DNA of 60,572 nucleotides from JBGPHT01 sp041484525 (GCA_041484525.1 JBGPHT010000029.1:1-60572), one strand, 5' to 3'; shown: positions 25,904 through 34,277, counted from the stretch's first letter. A program made the numbers and translations. Notes: generated by a model from the sequence alone, not told the origin.

Positions 25904-26128
25904 ATGATTCAGGAGAAGAAGTTAGTGAAGGAAAAAGGTGTAGTGAAGTGGTTCAACGCCGCCAAGGGCTATGGATTTATCCAGCGATCGAGCGGTGACG
26001 ACGTGTTCGTTCATTTTTCCGCGATCCAGACCAACGGGTACCGGACTCTGGATGAAGGCTCGGAGGTGGAGTTCGAGGTCAAGCAGGGGCCCAAGGGTTT
26101 GCAGGCCGAGAACGTCAACCGCGTGTAG
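25904..26128 (+). CDS. Cold-shock domain protein (CspA family)
   Basis: 74 residues. Single-stranded nucleic-acid-binding motifs RNP1 (KGYGFIQ) and RNP2 (DVFVHFSAI) are intact, as in GVVKWFNAAKGYGFIQRSSG. It acts as an RNA chaperone. The ATG at 25904 adds seven residues before the family's usual start. AGGAG at 25913 precedes a GTG at 25925 that would give MKEKGVVKWF, the normal Csp N-terminus, so the true start may be 25925. The spacer of about 125 bases could hold a structured cold-responsive leader, but I see no cold-box motif. Confidence 0.95.
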   Translation: MIQEKKLVKEKGVVKWFNAAKGYGFIQRSSGDDVFVHFSAIQTNGYRTLDEGSEVEFEVKQGPKGLQAENVNRV

Positions 26129-26162
26129 CTGTTGTTTTGCGCGCATAGCCCGTTGCGCGTTC

Positions 26163-26168
26163 TATAAT
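26163..26168 (+). promoter_or_regulatory. Consensus -10 box (TATAAT), probable near-leaderless start
   Basis: A perfect TATAAT, with 9 bases to the ATG at 26178. Transcription starting about 7 bases downstream would leave only a few leader bases. No good -35 at 17 bases is seen. Confidence 0.5.
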
Positions 26169-26177
26169 AAAAAGTAC

Positions 26178-26462
26178 ATGTTCCACAAGCTGCCGGCCGG
26201 GAGAGCAACGCTCATCCTGCTGCTGATGTGCGCAGTTGTTTGCGCGCAGACGGCGTTGCTTGCCTCGGAACATTCGCACCAGCATTCTCAGCAACACTGC
26301 TGCGGCCTATGCCACGTGGGTCCGATGCCGCTACTGGCGGCGACGGTGTCCACCGGCTTCGTGCCCGTTGTCGCTCTGGCCTGGATCTCCTGGGCCGGAG
26401 ATCTGGATACGCCGCACGACGTCCTGCTGGCTGCATCCCATTCGCGCGCACCGCCTGCTTGA
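26178..26462 (+). CDS. Small membrane protein with His/Cys-rich metal-binding-like loop
   Basis: 94 residues: a hydrophobic N-terminal helix (ATLILLLMCAVVCAQTALLA), then HSHQHSQQHCCGLCH (five His and three Cys in 15 residues), and a second hydrophobic helix (VSTGFVPVVALAWISW). The loop would face the periplasm and could bind zinc or copper. It resembles small DUF2946-type proteins found near metal transporters. It lies 102 bases upstream of the porin/binding-protein/permease genes and has its own TATAAT box, so it may be the metal-handling or sensing member of that cluster. Confidence 0.7.
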   Translation: MFHKLPAGRATLILLLMCAVVCAQTALLASEHSHQHSQQHCCGLCHVGPMPLLAATVSTGFVPVVALAWISWAGDLDTPHDVLLAASHSRAPPA

Positions 26463-26563
26463 TTCCCCCGCGGTTTGTTGAAGGCTCGGGTCCGGTGTGT
26501 CCACTGGCGCCCTGGCCTGACATTTTCAGTCTGGAGGGGAAAGTCTTGAACAGTAGAGGTGTT

Positions 26564-27934
26564 ATGCGTAGATTCCTGTATGCGCCCGCGCTAGCTTGCG
26601 TCTGGGCGGCCGCGCTTCCGGCGCAGGATACCAACGAGTTGCTCAACCGGATGAAGGCCATGGAGGACCGCATCAAGTCGCTCGAGGCTGAGGTGCAGAC
26701 GCTGCGGACACAGCAGACCGGGGCCGCCGTTGCGCCGGTGGTATCCGCGGTCGCACCCGCCGCCTTGCCTGTTCCCGCGCAGGCAGCGCCGCAGGAACCC
26801 GTCCGCCTCGGTGGCGCCGGCGCGGCCGCAGCCAAGGCGCTCAACCCGGATATCAGCGTGATCGGAGACTTCGTCGGCGCCATCGGCTACCCCGGCAACC
26901 GTCCCACTCCGTCGCTCGAAATGCACGAGAGCGAGGTCGGGTTCCAGGAGGTGATCGACCCTTATGCGCGCGCCGATTTCTTCCTGACGTTCGGCGAGCG
27001 CGGCGTGGATCTGGAAGAAGGCTACCTCACCTTTACCTCGCTCCCCGCCGGTTTGCAGGTGAAAGTCGGGAAAATGCGCGCGGCGTTCGGCAAGGTGAAT
27101 ACGCTGCACAACCACGTGCTGCCGTGGGTTGACCGGCCCCTCATGACCCAGAACCTGGTGGGCGGCGAAGACGGCATCGATGACGCCGGGTTGTCGCTCA
27201 GCCGCATTCTACCGGCGCCCAAGGGCCTCTTCCTCGAAGGCACCGCGCAGCTTTACCGCGGCGACACGGACAACATTTTCCTGGCGCGCAGCCGCAGCCA
27301 GGTTGCCACCGTCGAGCACCTGCGGGCCTACCACGACATTAGCGACTCCACCAACATCGATCTCGGCGTGTCGTACGCGCGCGGCCACAGTCCGTTCGCG
27401 TTCGACGGTATCAATCAGCTCTTAGGAATAGACGCCACGGTGCGCTGGAAGCCGCTGCGGCGTTCCATCTACCGCTCGTTCGTGGGCCACTTCGAAAGTG
27501 TGTGGGCGCGCACGCAGGTTTCGCCCGCGCTGGTGCTGCCGGACCTGATCGCACTCCCGGGTCCGCCGGTTCCCGGCCTGGTCGCGAATCAGACCGTGAA
27601 GCCGTTCGGCTTTTACGTTTCCGGCGACTACCAATTCGGCCGCCGCTGGTTTCTGGGAGGGCGCTACGACAATTCGCAGCGCGGCTTGTGCCTGCCGACC
27701 AATCCGCCCACCACGACCTTTTGCGGTCTGCCGTTGAATGCCAACCCGGTGAATGTCGCGACGCAGTTGGTGCGGGATCTCGGCGGCTCCATCGCTCTGA
27801 CTTACTGGCCGAGTGAATTCAGCCAGGTCCGGGCCCAGGTGCGCCGCTCCCAGTACGGCGGGGGCATTACCGCGAATGAGATCCTGTTCCAGTTCATATT
27901 CTCGATGGGCGCCCATGGTGCGCACCCGTTCTGA
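26564..27934 (+). CDS. Outer-membrane porin-like protein linked to metal uptake
   Basis: 456 residues. The signal peptide is MRRFLYAPALACVWAAALPAQ; a heptad coiled coil follows (NELLNRMKAMEDRIKSLEAE), then a Pro/Ala linker and a beta-barrel-like body (LNPDISVIGDFVGAIGYPGN, VKVGKMRAAFGKVNTLHNHV, PFGFYVSGDYQFGRRWFLGG). It ends in an amphipathic strand. An upstream frame to 26228 overlaps the His-rich gene out of frame, so the ATG at 26564 with the signal peptide is chosen. Its place before a metal-binding protein and permease suggests the outer-membrane step of metal uptake. That assignment is contextual. Confidence 0.75.
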   Translation: MRRFLYAPALACVWAAALPAQDTNELLNRMKAMEDRIKSLEAEVQTLRTQQTGAAVAPVVSAVAPAALPVPAQAAPQEPVRLGGAGAAAAKALNPDISVIGDFVGAIGYPGNRPTPSLEMHESEVGFQEVIDPYARADFFLTFGERGVDLEEGYLTFTSLPAGLQVKVGKMRAAFGKVNTLHNHVLPWVDRPLMTQNLVGGEDGIDDAGLSLSRILPAPKGLFLEGTAQLYRGDTDNIFLARSRSQVATVEHLRAYHDISDSTNIDLGVSYARGHSPFAFDGINQLLGIDATVRWKPLRRSIYRSFVGHFESVWARTQVSPALVLPDLIALPGPPVPGLVANQTVKPFGFYVSGDYQFGRRWFLGGRYDNSQRGLCLPTNPPTTTFCGLPLNANPVNVATQLVRDLGGSIALTYWPSEFSQVRAQVRRSQYGGGITANEILFQFIFSMGAHGAHPF

Positions 27935-28000
27935 TTATGAAAAATGCTTTCGTAACCCGGACCGTGACTTTGGCCGTCCTGAAAGACGAGGGGTAATTTA

Positions 28001-28927
28001 GTGAACACACGCAAGAGACTGTATCGAGCCGCCGCGCTGCTGCTGGCAGCCGCGGGCGTTTCGAGCGCCGCCGGCAAATTGAACGTGATGACCACGACGG
28101 AGGACCTGGCCGCGATTGCGCGTGAGGTCGGCGGGGATAAGATCAACGCCGATTCCATTGCCAAGGGGTATCAGGATCCGCACTTCGTCGAGCCCAAGCC
28201 CAGCTTCCTGCTGAAACTGCAGAAGGCTGACATGCTGGCCGTAGTCGGCCTGCAACTGGAGATCGGCTGGCTGCCACCGCTGCAGACGCAGAGCCGCAAC
28301 GCCAAGATCCAGGTAGGCGGCACGGGATACTTGGATATGTCGCAGTTCTGCCAGATTCTGGAGATTCCCACCGGAACCGTGACACGCGCCATGGGCGATG
28401 TGCATCCGCTCGGCAACCCGCACTACTGGCTCAACCCGGATAACGGGCGCCGCATCGCCAAGGCGTTCGCCGACAAGCTCGGTCAGATGGACCAGGCCGA
28501 CGCCGCTTACTTCCAGCAACGCTATGCCGATTTCGACAAGCGCCTGACCGGCGCGGAGAAGGGTTGGGAGGCGAAGATGGCGCCGTTCAAGGGCCGCAAG
28601 GTGGTGACGTACCACCGCTCCTGGCCCAACTTTTGCGAGCGGTTCGGCCTCGTGGTGGTGGATTACGTCGAGCCGCGGCCCGGCATCCCGCCCACGCCCA
28701 GCCACACGCTCGAGCTGATCAACCTCATGAAGAGGGACGGCATCAAGCTGATCCTGGTGGAGCCTTATTTCGACCTGCGGACGCCCAATTCGATCGCTTC
28801 GGCCGTGGGCGGCGACGTGGCCGTGCTGATGCCTTCGGTGGGCGGCAACAAGCAGATCGCCGACTACTTCCAGTTGTTCGATTACGACATCAATCTGCTG
28901 GTGGGCCTGTTGCAGAAGAATAAATAG
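28001..28927 (+). CDS. Metal ABC transporter substrate-binding protein (ZnuA/MntA-like, cluster A-I)
   Basis: 308 residues with a signal peptide (MNTRKRLYRAAALLLAAAGV). Metal-ligand motifs of the family are visible: QDPHFVEPKPS, HPLGNPHYWLNPDNG, VVTYHRSWPNFCERFGL, and a late acidic ligand in the LVEPYFDLRTP region. The His-rich loop typical of ZnuA is absent, so manganese, iron or zinc are all possible. The start is GTG at 28001 after a GAGGGG ribosome site. It is followed 10 bases later by the permease. No ATP-binding gene is present in the cluster. Confidence 0.9.
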   Translation: MNTRKRLYRAAALLLAAAGVSSAAGKLNVMTTTEDLAAIAREVGGDKINADSIAKGYQDPHFVEPKPSFLLKLQKADMLAVVGLQLEIGWLPPLQTQSRNAKIQVGGTGYLDMSQFCQILEIPTGTVTRAMGDVHPLGNPHYWLNPDNGRRIAKAFADKLGQMDQADAAYFQQRYADFDKRLTGAEKGWEAKMAPFKGRKVVTYHRSWPNFCERFGLVVVDYVEPRPGIPPTPSHTLELINLMKRDGIKLILVEPYFDLRTPNSIASAVGGDVAVLMPSVGGNKQIADYFQLFDYDINLLVGLLQKNK

Positions 28928-28937
28928 GAGACACACG

Positions 28938-29807
28938 ATGAGCGTATTCTCATTTCTACTTGCTCCCTTCATCGCGAGCCTGATCCTCACCGGCATTCAT
29001 GCTTATCTGGGTGTCCACGTGGTGGAGCGCGGCGTGATTTTTGTGGATCTCTCACTGGCGCAGATCGCCGCGCTGGGCACCACCATCGCCGTGCTCTACG
29101 GCATCGAGCCCCACGGCAGTACCGCCTACCTGGTCAGCCTGCTGTTCACGTTTATCGGCGCGGCGGTTTTCTCGACGATTCGCGGGCATCGCGCGCGCAT
29201 CCCACAAGAGGCCATCATCGGAATCTGCTACGCGGTCGCTTCGGCCGCCGCCATCCTGGCGATGAGCAAGTCGGCGGAGCAGACGGAGCACCTGAAAGAG
29301 ATGCTGGTGGGCAACATCCTGACGGTGTCGTGGTTTGAAGTCGGCAAGACGGCGGCCTTGTACGGCGCCATCGGCCTCTTCCACTACATCTTCCGCAAGA
29401 AATTCCTGATGATCTCGATGGACCCCGAGGCCGCCGAAGCGCAGGGCATCTCGGTGCGGTTTTGGGACTTCCTGTTCTACGCGTCGTTCGGTTTCGTGGT
29501 GACGTCTTCGGTGGCGATCGCGGGTGTGCTGCTGGTGTTCTGCTACCTGATCGTGCCTTCGGTCGGCGCCATGCTGTACGCGGAAAACGTCGGTCCACGA
29601 CTGGCGATCGGTTGGACTATGGGTACGCTGGTGTCGGCGTTGGGCGTGTATCTCTCGCTGAAGATCGATCTGCCGACAGGCGCGACCATCGTATGCACGT
29701 TCGCCCTGGTGCTGATCGGGATGGCCGTGATGAGGCCGCTGATCCGGCGGCGCGCGGCCAGCAGACTGGTGACGGTAGCGCACGCGCCCAGCCTGCCGGG
29801 AAGGTAG
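28938..29807 (+). CDS. Metal ABC transporter permease (ZnuB/MntB-like, ABC-3 family)
   Basis: 289 residues, about eight membrane helices. ABC-3 family blocks: LGVHVVERGVIFVDLSLAQI, ALGTTIAVLYG, PQEAIIGICYAVASAAAILA, and VSWFEVGKTA. The AEAQGISVRFWDFLFYASFG block is the cytoplasmic coupling region. It would form the inner-membrane channel for the upstream binding protein. The coupling region needs an ATPase subunit, which must be encoded elsewhere, because the gene is followed only by a convergent unknown gene 6 bases away. Confidence 0.92.
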   Translation: MSVFSFLLAPFIASLILTGIHAYLGVHVVERGVIFVDLSLAQIAALGTTIAVLYGIEPHGSTAYLVSLLFTFIGAAVFSTIRGHRARIPQEAIIGICYAVASAAAILAMSKSAEQTEHLKEMLVGNILTVSWFEVGKTAALYGAIGLFHYIFRKKFLMISMDPEAAEAQGISVRFWDFLFYASFGFVVTSSVAIAGVLLVFCYLIVPSVGAMLYAENVGPRLAIGWTMGTLVSALGVYLSLKIDLPTGATIVCTFALVLIGMAVMRPLIRRRAASRLVTVAHAPSLPGR

Positions 29808-29813
29808 CGCCGA

Positions 29814-30410
29814 CTAATTCCCGATTACGTCAAAGTGGAAGCGCTCGGGCGGAAAGAGCGCCGGCGCGTGCGGCGACACCAGATGCGACCACGTCTGGTA
29901 CGCCGTGTCCGCGACAGGGGAATTCAAGTAAAACAGAAACTGGTTCGAGAAGCAGTCGATCGGCGGCGGCTGGCGAAAGGTGAGACGCAGACCCACCGCG
30001 CGCTCGAGCGCCACGCCGTGCGTCGGCACCTGCTTTTCCACCAGCAGCGTAACGAAGCTGGCGCGGCCGGAGTGCGGCCACACATCCGGATGCAGCAGCG
30101 TGCGCAGGGTGGCTTCACCTTCGAACGTGATTTCGCACTGCCGGATCCACTCGAGCACCGAATCGCCCCAGAGCCAGTGCGAAACCAACCCCTTGTATTG
30201 CTCCCTGAGCTGCAGCGCGAGATCGTACCGGCGCTGGTCGAGCACGCCCTGATCGGCGTCGATGGGGGCCAACATATCTTCAGCCTCGATCAGCACTGAA
30301 CTCAGCTCAGCACTTTCGGCAGGCGCATACTCGGCGGCCCCGTGGACGAGCAGCGGAGGGAGCTCATGCGTCTTACTTCCTGGTATCTCGATATACCTTT
30401 CGTCCGGCAT
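29814..30410 (-). CDS. Conserved hypothetical protein
   Basis: About 198 residues, soluble, no signal peptide or recognised domain. It is rich in aromatic and acidic residues (HWLWGDSVLEWIRQCEITFE, LLHPDVWPHSGRASFVTLLV, RFHFDVIGN). The frame opens at 30464, but the ATG at 30410 has a GAGG 9 bases upstream and leaves the palindrome at 30425-30450 in the 5' region. The gene is convergent with the metal permease and divergent from the ROK kinase. I do not recognise the family. Confidence 0.6.
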   Translation of the reverse strand: MPDERYIEIPGSKTHELPPLLVHGAAEYAPAESAELSSVLIEAEDMLAPIDADQGVLDQRRYDLALQLREQYKGLVSHWLWGDSVLEWIRQCEITFEGEATLRTLLHPDVWPHSGRASFVTLLVEKQVPTHGVALERAVGLRLTFRQPPPIDCFSNQFLFYLNSPVADTAYQTWSHLVSPHAPALFPPERFHFDVIGN

Positions 30411-30424
30411 GGCGTGAGACCTCG

Positions 30425-30450
30425 CCCGTCTATTTGACGTCAAAGACGGG
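30425..30450. promoter_or_regulatory. Nested palindrome in front of the hypothetical gene
   Basis: A perfect 12-bp palindrome TTTGACGTCAAA (30433-30444) lies inside a second inverted pair CCCGTC/GACGGG (30425-30430 and 30445-30450). Two unpaired bases sit on one side. It is 15 bases upstream of the preferred start of the minus-strand gene and could be a repressor operator or an RNA hairpin. Confidence 0.45.
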
Positions 30451-30612
30451 CACTTGTGTTTCATGTTGTAGCACGAACCGGGCCGTTCTGAATATTAAAA
30501 AGTTTCAATTACGACAATCCACAAAGGTTATGGAACCCTTAGCAGACGGGCGCGTTGGCTGCTAAGCGTGCCGCCAAAAGGGCAGCCAAAGGCTGCTCGC
30601 GGCCGTGTTATC

Positions 30613-31554
30613 ATGCCGGTCGATATGGCCCAATACTCCATCGGGATCGACCTCGGGGGAACCAACCTGCGCGCCGCCGCGATTGACGAATCAGGCAAGA
30701 TGCTCGACAAGATCGCGGGCTCGACGAACTTCACCGAGGGGCGCGACGCCGTGTTGGGCGATATCGTTTCCTCCATCGCCAAGCTGCGCGACCGGTTCGG
30801 CGCCGAGCGACTCGCCGGCATTGGCGTGGGCGTTCCGGGATTCATCCGTATCAAGGAAGGCTTCATCACTAATTCCAACAATCTGCCATATCTGGAGAAT
30901 TTTCCGGTTCGCGATGAAATTGAAAGACGGCTGCGCGCGCGTGTGATCCTGGAGAACGACGCCAACGCGGCCGCCCTCGGCGAGAAGTGGATCGGCGCCG
31001 GCCGCGACGTGACGGATCTCGTCCTGCTCACACTCGGCACCGGCATCGGCGGCGGCATCATCTCGAACGGCCGCGTGCTGCGTGGCTATGTGGGGATGGC
31101 GGGGGAGCTGGGCCACATCACCGTGGTTCCGAACGGCAATCCGTGCGGATGCGGCAACCAGGGCTGCCTCGAGAAACACGCCTCGGCCACCGCGGTGGTG
31201 GCTATGGCGCATATGCTGCACCTGGGAGAGAACGTTAGTTCGAAGGACGTCTGCGCTCTGGCGCGCGAGGCAGGCGAGGTCGGCGAGAAGGCGCGCGACA
31301 TCTGGCGCGTGATGGGCGAATCGCTGGGAATTGCCCTCGCCATTCTGGTGAATACATTTAATTTTCCGCTGTACCTGCTGAGCGGCGGGATGCTGCCGGC
31401 GTGGGAATTCTTCGCGCCCGCCATGCTGCGGACACTGGAGCAGCGCTCGTACACCTACCGCGCCACCAAAGACGAGACGCGCGTGGCGCAGGCGACGTTG
31501 GGCAATGAAGCAGGGTTGTACGGCGCGGCGTACCTGCCTTGGTCGGAGACGTGA
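30613..31554 (+). CDS. ROK-family sugar kinase (glucokinase-like)
   Basis: 313 residues. Phosphate-1 loop YSIGIDLGGTNLRAAAID, substrate/catalytic region LENDANAAALGEKWIGAG, phosphate-2 loop LTLGTGIGGGIISNGR, and the ROK zinc site GHITVVPNGNPCGCGNQGCL (His plus the CGCGNQGC cysteines) are all intact, with E-K-H following. This indicates an ATP-dependent hexose kinase, most likely glucose, rather than a ROK repressor, because there is no HTH domain. The start may be 30613 or the ATG at 30625. The upstream 150-base spacer is GC-rich, with TTATC close to the start. Confidence 0.9.
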   Translation: MPVDMAQYSIGIDLGGTNLRAAAIDESGKMLDKIAGSTNFTEGRDAVLGDIVSSIAKLRDRFGAERLAGIGVGVPGFIRIKEGFITNSNNLPYLENFPVRDEIERRLRARVILENDANAAALGEKWIGAGRDVTDLVLLTLGTGIGGGIISNGRVLRGYVGMAGELGHITVVPNGNPCGCGNQGCLEKHASATAVVAMAHMLHLGENVSSKDVCALAREAGEVGEKARDIWRVMGESLGIALAILVNTFNFPLYLLSGGMLPAWEFFAPAMLRTLEQRSYTYRATKDETRVAQATLGNEAGLYGAAYLPWSET

Positions 31555-31675
31555 CTCTCCCAGCGCCGTCTGTGCCCGATGATGAAGTAGCCCGCAAACC
31601 GATCGACCGGACAACTTCGGAGCGATGATCTAAGGTATTTCGCTCACGTATTTGAAGGCTTACGAATCGAGAGAT

Positions 31676-32692
31676 CTAGTACGGTCCCAAGAATTTCTCA
31701 CCATCGAAGTGAATCAGGTGGTCAGGGTCCGACGCTATCCAGACTTCGGTTTCCCATGCGATATCAGAGGAGAACTTTCTGAACGTGGCCTTGTCCAAGA
31801 ACGCAGTGATGTAGACAGGTAACGCTGTGCACGGTTCTAGCAGTTGAGTCAGGATATGCCGCCGCTCCGAAGAGATTGGATTAGCGCTATGGACAGCTTC
31901 AATGAGGAAGATCCAATTCTTGGAAGAGGAGTAGGCAATCACATCCGGCAACTTCGATTCTTGAATGTCGAAGAACTTGAGTTCAGTTAGACGCTTCCTG
32001 TTCAGGAAAGCGTACTTGGTCGCTGTATCACCGACATAAAGGACTTCGGCCGCGTTGCCAAATCTCGGAAGGAACTCTTCGATGCTGGCCTTTTGTAATT
32101 GGTTGTGCGGCCCCCCCAAGAACGAAAGTTCTTCTCCTGACGGCAGGACCACCTTGGTAGTAGCCAGATTCCTTGGTCGGACTAGCCGTTCCTGCAAAGT
32201 CCCGTGCTTGGCGACGAATGTCTGAACGTTGGTTTCCCATCTCTTGGAGCCGAAGGTACGAACGATCTCCGAGAACTCTGGGTTCAGGCCAAACCCCCTT
32301 GTCCCATCGTTTTGATCCTTGGTGGCATCATCAGTAGAGACGATTCCAGCCAAGTCGAGATGAAGCAAGTCCTCTCGGCGGATGTCATCGTATGAACCGT
32401 CGGAAACATCTTCATCGAAGTGCTCTCGCCAATACCGGATGATCTCTCTGGTCAGGAGTTTTCTTGGTGTGTCCAGATCCTTCGCTTCTTTCCATCTACC
32501 GGAAGCTGACAGATCAACTACAGCCAAGAACGCCAGAGCGGTTCTCTCCAAACGTCTTGCAGTCCTGCCCTGAATGGGTAGACCGAGAGCGGACAGGAGG
32601 TGGATGGTTTCGTTGATGAGCTTCTGCAAGTCGGGTGACTTGCTAACGAAGCTCTTCGGACCATTCGCGCCGCTTATGTATTCGTGGGTCAA
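31676..32692 (-). CDS. BsuBI/PstI-family type II restriction endonuclease
   Basis: 338 residues. An N-terminal helical specificity domain (residues about 15-150) is followed by the BsuBI/PstI nuclease domain. That domain shows HNQLQKASIEEFLPRFGNAA, EVLYVGDTATKYAFLNRKRL, LPDVIAYSSSKNWIFLIEAV (PD-(D/E)xK-like Asp and Glu), ALPVYITAFLDKATFRKF, and DIAWETEVWIASDPDHLIHF near the end. The family cuts palindromic sites such as CTGCAG. The specificity of this member is unknown. It is transcribed after the C5-cytosine methyltransferase with a 43-base gap. Lower G+C than the flanks points to horizontal transfer. Confidence 0.93.
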   Translation of the reverse strand: MTHEYISGANGPKSFVSKSPDLQKLINETIHLLSALGLPIQGRTARRLERTALAFLAVVDLSASGRWKEAKDLDTPRKLLTREIIRYWREHFDEDVSDGSYDDIRREDLLHLDLAGIVSTDDATKDQNDGTRGFGLNPEFSEIVRTFGSKRWETNVQTFVAKHGTLQERLVRPRNLATTKVVLPSGEELSFLGGPHNQLQKASIEEFLPRFGNAAEVLYVGDTATKYAFLNRKRLTELKFFDIQESKLPDVIAYSSSKNWIFLIEAVHSANPISSERRHILTQLLEPCTALPVYITAFLDKATFRKFSSDIAWETEVWIASDPDHLIHFDGEKFLGPY

Positions 32693-32735
32693 TCAGGTTC
32701 CTTCCCGTAATGAAACAGAAAGCGTCCCAATTGTA

Positions 32736-33791
32736 TCAGGCAAAGAGAGCCGCTTGCGTGGGTCTTCTACGTGCCGCAATCTCACCTTTGGAAAGCCGGA
32801 AGTCGGATTCTAGGTAGGATCTGACTCTAGAAGCCAACTCATATGCCAAAAGCGGTGGAACGGCATTCCCGATCTGATCGAAACGGCTGGTTTCATTTCC
32901 CACGAACTCAACCCAATCGGGGAAAGACTGGAGCCTGGCGCCCTCTCTTTCTAGCATCCTCCTCCTTCTCCCATCCGATAAGCGCACGCGCATCATGTCG
33001 CCTGTAGCGCCTGCTAGGTTCCTGCAAGTGATCGTCCTCGCTGGTCGATCAAGGTTCAGATCTCTCGGATTGATACATTTTGAAGCCTTTTCGTACTTCG
33101 CCACGTAAGCGTCCATGCTAGGCGTCAGGAACTTCGACTCCGGTGGGCAAGAGAAAGCAAGCTCACCAAGAGCTTCACCCGCAGTTACCGCTTTCAGGGT
33201 TTTTTCGGGATACTTGAATTCCCCCCTATGCCCAACGACAACAATTCGTTCCCGATTTTGGGGCACTCCGTGCTGCACTGCGTTGAGAAGCTGTATTTCA
33301 ACAACGTAGTCGAGACTCTCCAAGACTCGAATGACCTCATCCAGATACCACCGATTCTGATAGAACAGACCCCGGACATTCTCAAAGATCCAGATGTCAG
33401 GGTCCAGCCGCACAACCGCCGAAATGAACATCGGAAAGCCGTCTCTGGTGTCATGCAAGCCAAGCTGATGTCCACCGACGCTGAAGGGCTGGCAGGGTGG
33501 CCCACCGATGATGACCTTGGCTTCTGGCAGTGGCGTGTCTACAGTAAGCCTCACTTGTTCGCAGTGGCCGAGAAGATTCTTCCTGTATGTGGCAGCGGCA
33601 TCGGCGTCCATCTCGAAGCCGAGCGTGGCGAAGCCGTTGGCTTCAAATCCGAGCGCAAGCCCACCACAACCCGCAAACAGGTCCAAAACAAGCGGCTCCC
33701 CATTTGGTTTGGGCCGAAGAAGCGTGTTGATCCTTTGAGCGAACGTTTGTGCCATTTGGAATTCGTCTGTGCCGACCCCATATTGTTGCAT
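32736..33791 (-). CDS. DNA (cytosine-5-)-methyltransferase of the restriction system
   Basis: 351 residues from MQQYGVGTDEFQMAQTFAQR. C5-methylase motifs in order: I LVLDLFAGCGGLALGFEANG, IV VIIGGPPCQPFSVGGHQLGL (catalytic Cys), VI WIFENVRGL, VIII GVPQNRERIVVVGHRG, and X RFDQIGNAVPPLLAYELASR. A target-recognition region lies between VIII and IX. It adds a methyl group to cytosine C5, protecting against the downstream nuclease. The frame opens at 33965, but the ATG at 33791 has a GGGGGA site and clears the divergent vsr gene. The pairing with a PstI-type nuclease is unusual, since the type members have N6-adenine methylases. Confidence 0.94.
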   Translation of the reverse strand: MQQYGVGTDEFQMAQTFAQRINTLLRPKPNGEPLVLDLFAGCGGLALGFEANGFATLGFEMDADAAATYRKNLLGHCEQVRLTVDTPLPEAKVIIGGPPCQPFSVGGHQLGLHDTRDGFPMFISAVVRLDPDIWIFENVRGLFYQNRWYLDEVIRVLESLDYVVEIQLLNAVQHGVPQNRERIVVVGHRGEFKYPEKTLKAVTAGEALGELAFSCPPESKFLTPSMDAYVAKYEKASKCINPRDLNLDRPARTITCRNLAGATGDMMRVRLSDGRRRRMLEREGARLQSFPDWVEFVGNETSRFDQIGNAVPPLLAYELASRVRSYLESDFRLSKGEIAARRRPTQAALFA

Positions 33792-33869
33792 TCTGACGTG
33801 TCCCCCGCAAAGGCTTGGTAGAGTCTGAGAGATGGGCTGATCCGATTGGAACGGATCCGAGAATGGGCT

Positions 33870-34277
33870 ATGGACAGGCTGAGCCAAGACCAGCGAAGTC
33901 TCCTGATGAGACATATCGGATCGAAGGACACGAAACCTGAACTGTTTGTCAGACGATTGCTCCATCGCATGGGCTATCGGTACCGGCTACACGCCAAGAC
34001 CTTACCCGGCACACCGGACATTGTGTTCCCAAGCCGGGAGAAGGCGATCTTCGTCCACGGCTGTTTCTGGCATCAGCACCGCGGTTGCAGCGATGCCTAC
34101 GTCCCAAACTCCCGAATCGACTACTGGCTGCCCAAACTAGAACGGAACACGGAACGTGACGCTGAGACTCTGTCGAAGCTCAAAGCACTCGGATGGAAAG
34201 TGCTCACGGTCTGGGAGTGCCAGCTAATCGATCAAGGGAAGCTCCAGAAGCGGTTTCGGCAGTTCTTGGATACGTGA
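33870..34277 (+). CDS. vsr: Very short patch repair endonuclease (Vsr)
   Basis: 135 residues starting MDRLSQDQRSLLMRHIGSKD. Vsr landmarks: TKPELFVRRLLHRMGYRYRL, PGTPDIVFPSREKAIFVHGC (active-site Asp), and FWHQHRGC with the zinc/His cluster. The enzyme nicks next to T:G mismatches made by deamination of 5-methylcytosine, so its presence agrees with a C5-methylase next door. It is divergent from that gene, with 78 bases between starts. The start at 33870 is preferred to 33846 because family members begin close to this Met. Confidence 0.94.
   Translation: MDRLSQDQRSLLMRHIGSKDTKPELFVRRLLHRMGYRYRLHAKTLPGTPDIVFPSREKAIFVHGCFWHQHRGCSDAYVPNSRIDYWLPKLERNTERDAETLSKLKALGWKVLTVWECQLIDQGKLQKRFRQFLDT

Noticed and set aside
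31555..31675. Second attachment site matching the tRNA-Leu fragment
   Set aside because: Only a few scattered matching bases (GATGAT) are present; no direct repeat of useful length.
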